Positions 55,656 to 64,000 of a DNA stretch of 64,000 nucleotides are shown piece by piece. This DNA comes from Streptomyces agglomeratus (lineage in GTDB: Bacteria; Actinomycetota; Actinomycetes; Streptomycetales; Streptomycetaceae). The stretch covers positions 4,051,001 through 4,115,000 of the forward strand of contig NZ_MEHJ01000001.1 of assembly GCF_001746415.1 (NCBI RefSeq), in the 5' to 3' direction. Every line of letters begins with the position of its first letter. The first letter of the stretch is position 1. Position numbers and translations under genes: made by a program. The notes beneath the pieces are model-generated. The model was not told the origin of the DNA and did not search any database. It saw only the letters and a list, made by a program, of their open reading frames with translations.

Positions 55656-55707
55656 GCGTTCGAAGTCCGACTTTCGCCTTGAAATAGGACTTATTAGGCT
55701 CGGGGGC

Positions 55708-57432
55708 ATGTCAGCGCAAGGCGTGCCGGACGTGCCTAACCCCAGTGACCACCTCGAAGCCGCCACCCAGGCCGCCCGCAGCCTGCGGGGCCTGTCCACC
55801 GAGCTCACCGCGCGTGTCCCCCAGCTGCTGGAGGCCATGCGGTCCGTCGGCACGGGCCTCGAACTGCACTCCACCCTCGACCGGATCTGCGAGACGGCGG
55901 CCGAGCTCGCCGGCGCCAGGTACGCGGCGCTCGGCGTCGTCGACCAGGAACGCGACGGCCTCGCGGACTTCGTGACGTACGGAATGACCGAGGAGCAGGT
56001 CGCGCGCATCGGACGGCTGCCCGACGGCCACCACGGGCTGCTGGGCGCGCTCGTCACGGACCCCGGACCGGTGCTGCTCGGCGATCTGACCTCCGACCCG
56101 CGCTTCGCCGGATTTCCCGCCGACCACCCCACGATGCGGTCCTTCCTCGGCGTACCCGTGCGCGTACAGGGCGAGATCTTCGGCAACCTCTACCTCGCCG
56201 AGAAGCACGGCGGGGCCGGGTTCAGCGACTACGACCTGCACATGGTGCGGGTGCTTGCCACCGAGGCCGGGATCGCCATCGGCAACGCCCGGCTGTACGA
56301 GGCCGCGCGGCAGCGCGAGCGCTGGATCGACGGGTCGGTCGCCGTCACGACCGCGCTCCTGTCGGGCGGCGACGCCGACGAGGCGCTCACCGTCGTCGCC
56401 GAACAGGCCCGTCGGCTGGCCGACTCGGCCGCCGGAATAGTGCTCCTGCCCGCCGAGGAGGGCGGCCTGGAGATCGTCGCGGTGTCGGCCGACGACCCGT
56501 CGGACTCGCTCGGCGTCGTCATCCCGCCGGAGAGCCCGATCGTCGCCCGGCTCCTCGCCGGCAAGCCGGTGTTCATCGGCGACTCGGCGAGCGACCCGCA
56601 CATGGTCACGCGACTGGCGCGGCGGTACGGGCCCAGCATGCTCCTGCCGCTGCACAGCGGCGGGCGGGTGCTCGGCGCGCTCGCCACGCCCCGCGTCCGG
56701 GACGCGAAGCCGTTCACGGAGGCGGAGCGGACGCTGGCCTCGCAGTTCGCCTCGCAGGCCGCGCTCGCGCTCATGATGGCGGAGACCCAGCGCGACCGGG
56801 AGCGGCTCGCCGTGTACGAGGACCGCGACCGGATCGCCCGTGACCTGCACGACCTGGTCATTCAGCGGCTGTTCGCCACCGGGCTGATGCTGGAGAGCGC
56901 GCAGCGCGGGTCGGTGGTGCCCGAGGTGCGGACCGGGGTGAGCCGGGCGGTCGACGAACTGGACGTGACGATCCAGGAGATCCGTACGGCCATCTTCGCG
57001 CTCCAGCAGGGCCCGGCCGAGGCGCCCTCCGGGCTGCGTACGCGCGTGCTGCGGGAGATCAACATGGCGGCCGTGCCGCTGGGCTTCAAGCCGGAGCACC
57101 GCTTCGTCGGCCCGGTCGACTCGCTGGTCGGCGAGCTCACCGGGAAGAACCTGGTCGCGGCGCTGCGCGAGGCGCTGTCCAACGCCTTCCGGCACGCCCG
57201 CGCCTCCCGTATCGAAGTCGTCGTCGACGCCACCGCCGAACTGGGCGACGGGAGCCGGGGGGTGCGGCTGTCGGTGGCGGACGACGGGGTCGGCATCCCG
57301 GCGGGCGGCCGGCGCAGCGGCCTGCGCAATCTGAAGCGGCGGGCCGAGTCGCTCGGGGGGACGAGCCGGATCGAGCCGGGGCTGGGCGAGGACGGCGGGG
57401 GCACGACGGTGGTGTGGGAGGCGCCGCTGTAG
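55708..57432 (+). CDS. GAF-GAF sensor histidine kinase (DevS/DosT-like)
   Basis: The 574-residue cytoplasmic kinase has GAF1 (~50-200, with GFPADHPTMRSFLGVPVRV; His140 lies in a segment that in DevS/DosT surrounds the haem ligand) and GAF2 (~220-355). HisKA_3 has His381 in RIARDLHDLVIQRLF, and the HATPase has EALSNAFRHARAS and DDGVGIP. There is no TM segment. No response regulator is adjacent. It follows cydCD by 52 bp, suggesting oxygen or redox sensing. ATG 55708 is 7 nt after TAGGCT: leaderless. Haem binding is inferred, not shown. Confidence 0.92.
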   Translation: MSAQGVPDVPNPSDHLEAATQAARSLRGLSTELTARVPQLLEAMRSVGTGLELHSTLDRICETAAELAGARYAALGVVDQERDGLADFVTYGMTEEQVARIGRLPDGHHGLLGALVTDPGPVLLGDLTSDPRFAGFPADHPTMRSFLGVPVRVQGEIFGNLYLAEKHGGAGFSDYDLHMVRVLATEAGIAIGNARLYEAARQRERWIDGSVAVTTALLSGGDADEALTVVAEQARRLADSAAGIVLLPAEEGGLEIVAVSADDPSDSLGVVIPPESPIVARLLAGKPVFIGDSASDPHMVTRLARRYGPSMLLPLHSGGRVLGALATPRVRDAKPFTEAERTLASQFASQAALALMMAETQRDRERLAVYEDRDRIARDLHDLVIQRLFATGLMLESAQRGSVVPEVRTGVSRAVDELDVTIQEIRTAIFALQQGPAEAPSGLRTRVLREINMAAVPLGFKPEHRFVGPVDSLVGELTGKNLVAALREALSNAFRHARASRIEVVVDATAELGDGSRGVRLSVADDGVGIPAGGRRSGLRNLKRRAESLGGTSRIEPGLGEDGGGTTVVWEAPL

Positions 57433-57510
57433 GGCGGCGGGGCGGGGTCGGCGCTGCGGGAGCGCCGCTGCGGGGCGGCGCCGCTCTGCTGTGCGATGGA
57501 GCAGCCTCCG

Positions 57511-57614
57511 TAAGCCGCGCGAGGAAGCCGCGCGAGGAAGCCGCGCGAGGAAGGTACGCGAGGAAGCCGCGCGAGGACGGTGCGCGAGGACGTGTGCGGG
57601 AGGACGTGTGCGGG
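57511..57614. repeat. 13-bp minisatellite, about eight copies
   Basis: Units GAAGCCGCGCGAG, GAAGGTACGCGAG, GACGGTGCGCGAG and GACGTGTGCGGGA follow one another with a 13-bp period. They lie between the kinase stop and the peptidase gene in a 292-bp gap with no other recognisable feature. Confidence 0.85.
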
Positions 57615-57724
57615 AGCCGGTGTGAGGCCGCCGCGGTGCCCGGGTAGGCCGGATGGCGGGACGACACCCCGTCGACGTGACCTCGGTGCACGCGATCGGG
57701 CGGTGACCGGGACACGATCCGTGG

Positions 57725-58828
57725 ATGCACCTCGGACCCTGCCAACGGCTGATCGTGCCGGTGCTGTGCGTGCTGCTGTGCCTCCCCGCGCCTGCCGCCG
57801 CAGCATCCGCCGCAGCCGTGCCCGCCGCTGCTCACCCCGCTTCCGCTGCCTCCGCTGTTGCCGGTGACACGTCCTCCGACGGGCCCGCCATCGGCGCCGA
57901 GGTGGCCCGGCTGTACGAACAGGCCGCTCGGGCCTCCGCGACGTACGAACAGGGCAGGCGCGAGGCGAAGAAGCAGCGGGCGAGGGCGCTGCGCCTGGAG
58001 CGGCTCATCGCGCGGGAGCGGGACGAGATCCAGATGCTGCGCGCGAACGTGGGCCGGGTGGCGCGGGCCCAGTACCGCGCCGGCGGCGGAGGCATCGCGT
58101 ACACCGCGAAACTGCTGCTGGCCGACGACCCGCAGGAGCTGATGGACGGTCACCGCCTCGCCTGGCAGGCCGAGCTGGCCGTCTCCCGGATGCTGGACCG
58201 GGCGCAGCGCGCCGAACGCAGGCTCATCGAGGACGAGCAACTCGCGACCGCGGCCTGGCTCGACCTCGAAGCCCGTACGCAACAGCTCGCCACGATCAAG
58301 CGCACCGTCACGGCGAAACTCGAGGACGCCCGGTGGAAGCTCCAGGGCACGGCGGACCGCAGCGTCGCGGCCGGCCGCTGCGCCGGCGCCGTACGCCCGG
58401 ACGAGCAGGCAGCGCCCAGCACCCGCCCGTGGGTCACGCCCGTCGAGGACTACGAGCTGTCCGCCGGATTCGGCGGCGAGGGCGCGCGCTGGAAGAGCCG
58501 GCACACGGGGCAGGACTTCGCCGTGGACATCGGCACGCCCGTACGGGCCGTCGGCGCGGGCCGGGTCGTCTCGGTGGCCTGCGGCGGCGGTTTCGGGATC
58601 GAGGTCGTGGTCGGCCATCCGGACGGCTACTACTCGCAGTACGCGCACCTGGCGGGTGTCATGGTCGACCAGGGGGAGCGGGTGCGTACCGGACAGTGGA
58701 TCGGGCAGGCCGGCACCACCGGCAACTCCTCCGGTCCGCACCTGCATTTCGAGGTACGGCTCACCCCTCACCTCGGGTCGGGGATCGACCCGGCGCCGTG
58801 GATGCGCGAGCGGGGGGCGAGCTTCTGA
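57725..58828 (+). CDS. Secreted M23 family metallopeptidase
   Basis: The 367-residue protein has a signal peptide (1-~26, VPVLCVLLCLPAPAAAAS), a helical coiled-coil region (~55-215), then the M23 domain with HTGQDFAVD and HLHFEV Zn ligands and the GYYSQYAHLAG His. It is probably an endopeptidase or EnvC-like activator of cell-wall hydrolysis. A weak ribosome site precedes ATG 57725. Confidence 0.9.
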   Translation: MHLGPCQRLIVPVLCVLLCLPAPAAAASAAAVPAAAHPASAASAVAGDTSSDGPAIGAEVARLYEQAARASATYEQGRREAKKQRARALRLERLIARERDEIQMLRANVGRVARAQYRAGGGGIAYTAKLLLADDPQELMDGHRLAWQAELAVSRMLDRAQRAERRLIEDEQLATAAWLDLEARTQQLATIKRTVTAKLEDARWKLQGTADRSVAAGRCAGAVRPDEQAAPSTRPWVTPVEDYELSAGFGGEGARWKSRHTGQDFAVDIGTPVRAVGAGRVVSVACGGGFGIEVVVGHPDGYYSQYAHLAGVMVDQGERVRTGQWIGQAGTTGNSSGPHLHFEVRLTPHLGSGIDPAPWMRERGASF

Positions 58829-58835
58829 GCGCCCT

Positions 58836-58897
58836 GGGATCGTGACGGGCCACCCTGGCATCGTGACGGGCCGCCCTGGGCTCGAATGCGGGCCCAG
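58836..58897. repeat. 21-bp tandem repeat downstream of the M23 gene
   Basis: Three imperfect units of TGGGATCGTGACGGGCCACCC type, 8 bp after the peptidase stop, between convergent genes. The period equals that of the ssgA 3' repeat, but the sequence is unrelated. Confidence 0.75.
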
Positions 58898-58910
58898 GGC
58901 TCGTCGCGGG

Positions 58911-59777
58911 CTACAGGGCGGCCAGGATCCGCTCGATGACCACCGCGACGCCGTCGTCGTTGTTGGCGACCGTACGGCCGGACGCCGCGGCCACCACGTC
59001 CGGGTGCGCGTTGCCCATCGCGTACGACGTGCCCGCCCAGGACAGCATCTCCACGTCGTTCGGCATGTCACCGAAGGCAACGACCTCGGCGGGCGAGATG
59101 CCGCGCTCCGCGCAGCACTGCGCCAGAGTGCTGGCCTTGGAGACGCCGTAGCCGCTGATCTCCAGCAGCGCGGACGGGCTGGAGCGGGTGACGGACGCCC
59201 GGTCGTCGGTGGTCGCGCGGGCCAGGGTGAGGAAGTCGTCGGGGGACAGCTCGGTGTGGTGGGCGAGCAGCTTGACGACCGGGGCGCCGGAGCCGGGAGC
59301 GGTTTCCTCGAGGAGCTTCTCGGCGGTGGCCACGGTCGCGCCCGGGTCGAGGAAGAAGGGCGGGTACTGCGGCTCGTAGTGGATTCCGGTGGAGAGCTCG
59401 ACCGCGAAGGAGGTGCCGGGGGCGGCGGCGCGCAGCGCGACGACGACGGCGAGGGCGTCCTCGCGGGCCAGCGGGCGGACCTGGATCAGCTTGCCGCCCG
59501 CGTGCAGGTCGACGACGGCGGCGCCGTTGGCGCAGATCGCCAGGCCGTGGCCGTGGACGTGGTCGCTGACGACGTCCATCCAGCGGGCCGGGCGGCCGGT
59601 GACGAAGAAGACCTCGATGCCGGCCCGCTCTGCGGCGGCGAGCGCGGCGACCGTACGGTCCGACACGGACTTGTCGTCACGCAGCAGCGTGCCGTCCAGG
59701 TCGGTGGCGATCAGCCGGGGGGTGATGGTGCCGGCCGGGGCCGGCCGGGTCTGCTGAGGGTCGGTTGCTGAGGTCAC
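58911..59777 (-). CDS. HAD-IIB (Cof-type) hydrolase
   Basis: The 288-residue protein has motif I ATDLDGTLLRDD, motif II FVTGRPARW and motif IV AFGDMPNDVEMLSWAG, all as in Cof/YidA sugar-phosphate phosphatases. GTG 59777 follows GGAAGATGG; ATG 59804 would add 9 residues. The substrate is unknown. Confidence 0.9.
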   Translation of the reverse strand: MTSATDPQQTRPAPAGTITPRLIATDLDGTLLRDDKSVSDRTVAALAAAERAGIEVFFVTGRPARWMDVVSDHVHGHGLAICANGAAVVDLHAGGKLIQVRPLAREDALAVVVALRAAAPGTSFAVELSTGIHYEPQYPPFFLDPGATVATAEKLLEETAPGSGAPVVKLLAHHTELSPDDFLTLARATTDDRASVTRSSPSALLEISGYGVSKASTLAQCCAERGISPAEVVAFGDMPNDVEMLSWAGTSYAMGNAHPDVVAAASGRTVANNDDGVAVVIERILAAL

Positions 59778-59947
59778 AGATCCATCTTCCCGTATGAAAT
59801 GCACGCGCGTGGGAAAGGGTGCACATCTGAGACCTGGCGATGCCGGATGAGACCCGGCGGGGCTTCGGGGGCGGTGCCGTGCCGTGGGGTCTCCCGGCCA
59901 CCGCCGTCACGGCCCCGCCCGCGTCGCGTGCCGCGTAGGGTCGGGGG

Positions 59948-60847
59948 ATGCGCCTGAGTACCGTGATACTTCCCGTCCGCCGTTGGTCCGAGGGTGGCCG
60001 TGACGCCTGGCAGCGGGCCGAGCAGCTCGGCTTCCACACCGCGTACACGTACGACCACCTGTCCTGGCGGAGCTTCCGTGACGGCCCCTGGTTCGGTGCC
60101 GTACCGACCCTGACCGCCGCCGCCGGTGCGACCTCGCGCATGCGGCTGGGAACGCTCGTCACGTCGCCGAACTTCCGGCATCCCGTGACCCTCGCCAAGG
60201 ACCTGATCACCCTGGACGACGTGTCCGGCGGGCGCGTCACGCTCGGCATCGGCGCCGGCGGCAACGGGTGGGACGCCACCGCGCTCGGGCAGGAGCCCTG
60301 GACGCCGCGCGAGCGTGCCGACCGGTTCGGGGAGTTCGTACCGCTCCTGGACCGGCTGCTCACCGAGCCCGCCGTCACCCACGCGGGCACGCACTACTCC
60401 GCCGACGAGGCCCGGAACATCCCCGGCTGCGTCCAGGGGCCCCGGCTCCCCTTCGCCGTCGCCGCGACCGGCCCGCGCGGGCTGAAGCTCGCCGCCCGCT
60501 ACGGCCAGGCCTGGGTGACCACGGGCGACCCCAAGCTCTTCGAGTCCGGTACGCCCGCCGAGTCGCTGGAGGCCCTCCGCGGTCAGATCACCGGGCTGGG
60601 CGCCGCCTGCGCCGAGACCGGCCGGGACGTCGGTGAGCTCGACAAGATCCTGCTCACCGGGTTCACGCCGGAGCGGAGCGGTCCGCTGGAGTCCCTCGAC
60701 GCCTTCGTCGACTTCGCGGGCCGGCACTTCGCCCTCGGTTTCACCGAGATCGTGCTGCACGCCCCGATCGCCGACTCCGACTTCGCCGCCGACGAGAAGG
60801 TCTTCGAGCAGATCGCGACGGAGGGGCTGGCTCAGCTCGCGGCCTGA
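59948..60847 (+). CDS. LLM class F420-dependent flavin oxidoreductase
   Basis: The 299-residue TIM-barrel oxidoreductase of the luciferase-like group has FHTAYTYDHLSWR, RMRLGTLVTSPNFRHPVTLAKD, LDDVSGGRVTLGIGAGGNGWDA and FAVAATGPRGLKLAARYG. F420 or FMN is the likely cofactor. TAGGGT (59936-59941) lies 6 nt before the ATG: leaderless. The substrate is unknown. Confidence 0.9.
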   Translation: MRLSTVILPVRRWSEGGRDAWQRAEQLGFHTAYTYDHLSWRSFRDGPWFGAVPTLTAAAGATSRMRLGTLVTSPNFRHPVTLAKDLITLDDVSGGRVTLGIGAGGNGWDATALGQEPWTPRERADRFGEFVPLLDRLLTEPAVTHAGTHYSADEARNIPGCVQGPRLPFAVAATGPRGLKLAARYGQAWVTTGDPKLFESGTPAESLEALRGQITGLGAACAETGRDVGELDKILLTGFTPERSGPLESLDAFVDFAGRHFALGFTEIVLHAPIADSDFAADEKVFEQIATEGLAQLAA

Positions 60848-60912
60848 GGTCGCGGCCCGGAAACGCCGGTGTCCCGGCCCGGAGACCGTCGGCGGTGCCT
60901 AGGCTGGTGCGT

Positions 60913-61611
60913 ATGGACGGGGAAACGGTTCTGGCGGCCTTCCGGGCCGAGTCGCAGCGCCTGTACGAGAAGGTCTGCGGGCTCCCGGAAGCGGAGTGGG
61001 ACCGGCCGAGCCCGTGCGACCCGTGGACCGTGCGGGAGGTGTTCGTACACCTGACGACCGCCGTCGGCCGGATCATCACCATGCTGGCGGAGCCCGAGCC
61101 GCAGCCGTCGGGTGTGCTGGTGACGGCCGCCGGTTACTACGCCCCGGACGAGCGTTTCTCGCCCGGGGCCAACGACATGCGGGTCACAACGGCCCAGGAG
61201 TCCGTGGGCGCGTACGCCGACGGCCGGGCCCTCGCCGAGCATTTCGACGCCCTCTGGCGGGCTGTCGCCGAGGCATGTGCCGAGGAGCCGCCGGAGCGCC
61301 AGGTCCGTACCCGGCACGGTGACCCCATGCTGCTGTCCGACTTCCTCGTCACCCGTGTCGTCGAGGTGTGCGTGCACGGTTTCGACGTGGCCGCGGGCCT
61401 CGGCCACCGGCCGTGGCCGACCGGCGCGGCGGCGGACGTGGTGGCGCGGCTGCTGCTGGACGGGCGGCCGTACGACAAGCCGGTCGTGGTGGCGGGAGCC
61501 GGCTGGGACCGTACGACGTTCCTGCTCAAGGCCACCGGGCGGCTGCCGATGTCCGAGAGCGAACGCACCGCGGCCGAGCGCCACGGGATGCGTCGGCTGA
61601 CCCTGGGCTGA
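60913..61611 (+). CDS. Maleylpyruvate isomerase family, mycothiol-dependent (DinB-like)
   Basis: The 232-residue protein has an N-terminal DinB-like four-helix bundle (FRAESQRLYEKVCGLPEAEWDRPSPCDPWTVREVFVHLTT, the family signature with His metal ligand) and VVEVCVHGFDVAAGLG as the second ligand region. It may use mycothiol. ATG 60913 lies 7 nt after TAGGCT: leaderless. It is convergent with kptA. Confidence 0.88.
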   Translation: MDGETVLAAFRAESQRLYEKVCGLPEAEWDRPSPCDPWTVREVFVHLTTAVGRIITMLAEPEPQPSGVLVTAAGYYAPDERFSPGANDMRVTTAQESVGAYADGRALAEHFDALWRAVAEACAEEPPERQVRTRHGDPMLLSDFLVTRVVEVCVHGFDVAAGLGHRPWPTGAAADVVARLLLDGRPYDKPVVVAGAGWDRTTFLLKATGRLPMSESERTAAERHGMRRLTLG

Positions 61612-61637
61612 GGCCGGCCGAGGCGTGGCGGCCCGCC

Positions 61638-62180
61638 TCACTCCGGGAAGCGCAGGAACTCCGGGGGTACGGACGCGGTGAGCCAGACGCCGTTCGCGCT
61701 GACCCGGAAGACGTGGCCGGCGCGGTGCATGGCCCCGGCGTCCACGCCGATGACCACGGGACGGCCGCGCCGGGCGCCGACGCGGGTGGCGGTCTCGCGG
61801 TCGGGTGAGAGGTGCACGTCGTGACGGGCCATGGGGCGCAGACCTTCGGCCCGGATCGCTTCGAGGCTGCGGGCGACGGTGCCGTGATAGAGGTACGCGG
61901 GCGGCTCGGCCTCCGGGAGGCCGAGGTCGACCTCGACCGTGTGCCCCTGGCTGGCGCGGATCCGGGGGCCGTCGACCGCGAAGCGCTGTTTGTCGTTGGC
62001 GGCGACGACATGGTCCAGTTCGGCGCGGGTGACCGGGAAGCCGTGCGCGGCCGCGGCCCGGAGAAGGGTGTCGATCTCCACCCAGCCGTTCTCGTCGAGC
62101 GTGATTCCGATGCGTTCGGGCTGATGCCGCAGGTGCTTCGAGAGGTACTTCGACACCTTCGTGGTGCGTCTTTCGTCCAT
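61638..62180 (-). CDS. kptA: RNA 2'-phosphotransferase (Tpt1/KptA)
   Basis: The 180-residue protein has SKYLSKHLRHQPERIGITLDENGWVEID, then YHGTVARSLEAIRAEGLRPM, then HDVHLSPDRETATRVGARRG and AGHVFRVSANGVWL, the conserved Tpt1 His/Arg core. It removes splice-type 2'-phosphates from RNA using NAD+; in bacteria the physiological target is unclear. The longer frame to 62264 has no family support. A DnaA-box group lies upstream. Confidence 0.93.
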   Translation of the reverse strand: MDERRTTKVSKYLSKHLRHQPERIGITLDENGWVEIDTLLRAAAAHGFPVTRAELDHVVAANDKQRFAVDGPRIRASQGHTVEVDLGLPEAEPPAYLYHGTVARSLEAIRAEGLRPMARHDVHLSPDRETATRVGARRGRPVVIGVDAGAMHRAGHVFRVSANGVWLTASVPPEFLRFPE

Positions 62181-62236
62181 CGCGCCAGCGTGCCCGGCGA
62201 GACGAGCGTCACGCCACTCATTTGGGCGATCAGGTT

Positions 62237-62290
62237 TGTTCCACAGCCAACTCGACTTTTCCACAAGGGATTTGACGACTCTGTGGACAA
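62237..62290. promoter_or_regulatory. DnaA-box-like group upstream of kptA
   Basis: TGTGGACAA (62282-62290) is an exact Streptomyces DnaA box on the minus strand. TTTTCCACA (62257-62265) and TGTTCCACA (62237-62245) are near matches, all within 54 bp of the intergenic region between kptA and the MerR gene. Confidence 0.5.
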
Positions 62291-62303
62291 GTCGCCTCGC
62301 ATT

Positions 62304-63251
62304 TCAGTCTGTTTGAGTAACTTCGCCGCATATGTCGCGATTTGCGGCCAATGAGTCCAATGTTCTCGTCTGTACTTCTCGTTCGGCCGCCGCTGCGACG
62401 AAGGCCGCCGCTTGCTCTTCCCCAACAAGCGTGCACACAGCGCGCATTGTGCTCGCCGGAATCGCCACCGCGACCGGCTCGGGCTGCGATACGGGCGGCG
62501 CTCCCGCGCCGAGGTGCTGCTGGAGGTGCCGGGTGGCGAACAGCCTCATGGCACGGGCCAGTTCGGCGTCGACCGTCTGCTGGGCGAGCGGCCGGAGCCG
62601 CCTCACCAGTGTCGCCGCCTCCGCTGCGTCCGCGTCCGTCGGCGGGGAGTGGCCGAGGTAGCGGGCGAAGACGTGCTCGGTGGTGAACTCCAGGAAACGC
62701 GCGGCGATGTGTTCCACCTGACCGCGAAGTTCCCGCAGATGGCCGGAGATCGCGGGCAGCGGAACGCCCGCCGCGTGCAACTCGACCGCCACCGCCAGCT
62801 CTTGGGGCGACGGAACGAGGAACTCGTCGTCCCGTCCCGGAACGCGCTCCAGCACCCCGAGCTCCACCGCCTCGTCGACCGCCGCGTCGTCGGGTTCACC
62901 GCCGAACCGCTCGTCCAGCTCGGCCCGCGAGATTCGGTCCGCCTCCTCGTCCGTCCACGGACCGCTGACCTCGGTGACGAGCCCGAGCACCCCGCCGAGC
63001 CCCTTCCCCGCGTCCCACGCCTCCAGCAGTTCCTTGATGCTCGCCAGGGTGTAACCGCGGTCGAGGAGCCCGGCGATCTGATGGAGCCGGGCCAGATGGG
63101 TGTCCCCGTACACATTGGAGCGGCCGCGGCGCTCCGGTCTCGGCAGGAGCCCGCGGTCCTGGTAGGCGCGGATCGTCCGGACCGTGGCGCCACTGAGGTG
63201 CGCGAGGTCCTCGATCCGGTACTCCGCAGCCGGCTGCCCGGACCCGCTCAC
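62304..63251 (-). CDS. MerR family transcriptional regulator
   Basis: The 315-residue protein has an N-terminal MerR HTH (EYRIEDLAHLSGATVRTIRAYQDRGLLPRPERRGR, residues ~10-44) and helical effector/dimerisation segments. No metal-binding Cys pattern is visible. GTG 63251 follows GGGAGTGAAGG. It is 52 bp downstream of the hydrolase gene on the same strand, so it may control it. Confidence 0.9.
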   Translation of the reverse strand: MSGSGQPAAEYRIEDLAHLSGATVRTIRAYQDRGLLPRPERRGRSNVYGDTHLARLHQIAGLLDRGYTLASIKELLEAWDAGKGLGGVLGLVTEVSGPWTDEEADRISRAELDERFGGEPDDAAVDEAVELGVLERVPGRDDEFLVPSPQELAVAVELHAAGVPLPAISGHLRELRGQVEHIAARFLEFTTEHVFARYLGHSPPTDADAAEAATLVRRLRPLAQQTVDAELARAMRLFATRHLQQHLGAGAPPVSQPEPVAVAIPASTMRAVCTLVGEEQAAAFVAAAAEREVQTRTLDSLAANRDICGEVTQTD

Positions 63252-63303
63252 GCCTTCACTCCCTCACCGCTCACCACGTGCCGCTCACCGCTCCCGGTCT
63301 TCC

Positions 63304-64000
63304 CTAGGACAGTGCCGCCCGTCCCACCGCCCCCGCCGCGGCCCGGGCCGCGGGCGAGGTCGCGAGGTACTCGACGGCCTTGCGCAGCGAGCCCTCCTGC
63401 GAGGGATGGTACGACCGCCGGAAGTAGCGCGGTATCGCGGAACCCAGCTCGCGCCAGGTCGGCAGCAGCCCCTTGGCCACCGCGCGGTTGTGCTCGCGCA
63501 GCGAATACCGCAGCCGGCCCGCGAGCTGCGGATCGTGACGTATCAGGTACGCGGCTCCCCACGCCCACAGCCACAGCAGCACGGGTGCGACCACCACCAT
63601 GCCCTCGACACGGCGGGCGTACCGCGGCAGGCCCGCGCCCCCGCAGTGCTGGTACATGTCGAAGGCGACGGCGCGGTGCTCGACCTCCTCGGCGCCGTGC
63701 CAGCGCAGCAGGTCGAGCATCACGGTGTCCGGGTCGGCGTGGTCGAGGCCCTCGGCGTGCAGCACCCAGTTGCCCAGTACGGCGGTGAACTGCTCGATCG
63801 CGGCGACCAGCGACAGCCGAAAGCGCAGCCACTCCCGCGCGGGTACCGGCACCCCGAAGGGAGGGCTCTCACCGAGGAGCTTCTCGAAGAGGAAGTCGAC
63901 ATGCCGGGTGTACGCGGCGGTGTCCAGGTTCTGCCCGGCCAGGTGGTCCAGCACGTACGCGTGCTGCACGCTGTGCGTCGCCTCCTGACCCATGAACCCC
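63304..64000 (-). CDS. Metal-dependent hydrolase (PF10118-like), 5' end outside the window
   Basis: The ~232 visible residues include FMGQEATHSVQHAYVLDHL at the upstream edge, GAEEVEHRAVAFDMYQ with a Glu-Glu-x-x-His pair, and two hydrophobic segments (VEGMVVVAPVLLWLWAWG). This matches predicted membrane-associated metal-dependent hydrolases. The frame is open to the window edge, so the true start lies beyond 64000. Confidence 0.82.
   Translation of the reverse strand, partial: GFMGQEATHSVQHAYVLDHLAGQNLDTAAYTRHVDFLFEKLLGESPPFGVPVPAREWLRFRLSLVAAIEQFTAVLGNWVLHAEGLDHADPDTVMLDLLRWHGAEEVEHRAVAFDMYQHCGGAGLPRYARRVEGMVVVAPVLLWLWAWGAAYLIRHDPQLAGRLRYSLREHNRAVAKGLLPTWRELGSAIPRYFRRSYHPSQEGSLRKAVEYLATSPAARAAAGAVGRAALS

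Overview
The window is chromosomal DNA of a Streptomyces or a very close relative. The GC content is very high, genes are tightly packed and often translationally coupled, and sporulation genes (ssgR-ssgA), LL-diaminopimelate-type cell-wall genes (femX) and a Rex-controlled cydABCD locus are present. Gene order follows the core region beside the replication origin known from model Streptomyces: murJ, pcnA, inositol-phosphate synthase, penicillin-binding protein, femX, rpsF-ssb-rpsR-rplI, dnaB, ssgRA, thiC, hisC, cydABCD. Five perfect copies and one near copy of the ParB site parS (GTTTCACGTGAAAC) are spread over the first 52 kb. This is what is expected on one flank of oriC, which should lie to the left of position 1.

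Layout. 1-4.5 kb: start of murJ, a secreted DUF6049 protein and the CCA-adding enzyme. 4.5-8 kb: MFS transporter, inositol-phosphate synthase and a PadR repressor with a palindromic operator. 8-15 kb: cell-envelope block (bifunctional PBP, polyprenol-dependent glycosyltransferase, alanine-racemase-like protein, FemX). 15-20.6 kb: replication/translation block (rpsF-ssb-rpsR-rplI, MATE exporter, dnaB preceded by a cluster of DnaA boxes). 20.7-32 kb: more variable genes: a fused HTH/MarR regulator divergent from a DUF4097-ABC exporter operon, a serine hydrolase, a lone Mrr-like nuclease with two inverted DnaA boxes in its coding sequence, a MarR/MFS/HbpS-like cluster, acetyltransferases and a HAD phosphatase. 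32-38 kb: a globin/flavoreductase gene broken by a frameshift after a repetitive Pro-rich leader, then NUDIX, LysR, a trans-sulfuration PLP enzyme, a holin-like protein, a cupin and DUF5326. 38-43 kb: ssgR-ssgA, YibE/F transporter, TPP riboswitch and thiC. 43-48 kb: membrane and regulatory proteins, a phosphoesterase and a LacI repressor. 48-57.5 kb: hisC, Rex operator, cydA-cydB-cydCD and a DevS-type GAF-GAF histidine kinase. 57.5-64 kb: M23 peptidase, HAD, F420-type oxidoreductase, maleylpyruvate-isomerase-like protein, RNA 2'-phosphotransferase, MerR regulator and the end of a metal-dependent hydrolase.

How the genes fit together: most are housekeeping (peptidoglycan assembly, tRNA ends, replication fork, thiamine, histidine, respiration under low oxygen). 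Transport/regulator pairs are inserted between them. No tRNA, rRNA, CRISPR array, transposon or prophage was seen. The most unusual signals are regulatory: parS sites that double as start codons or as a terminator, DnaA-box clusters away from oriC, a recurring leaderless promoter geometry, several period-13/16/21 minisatellites between genes, and the frameshifted flavohaemoprotein.
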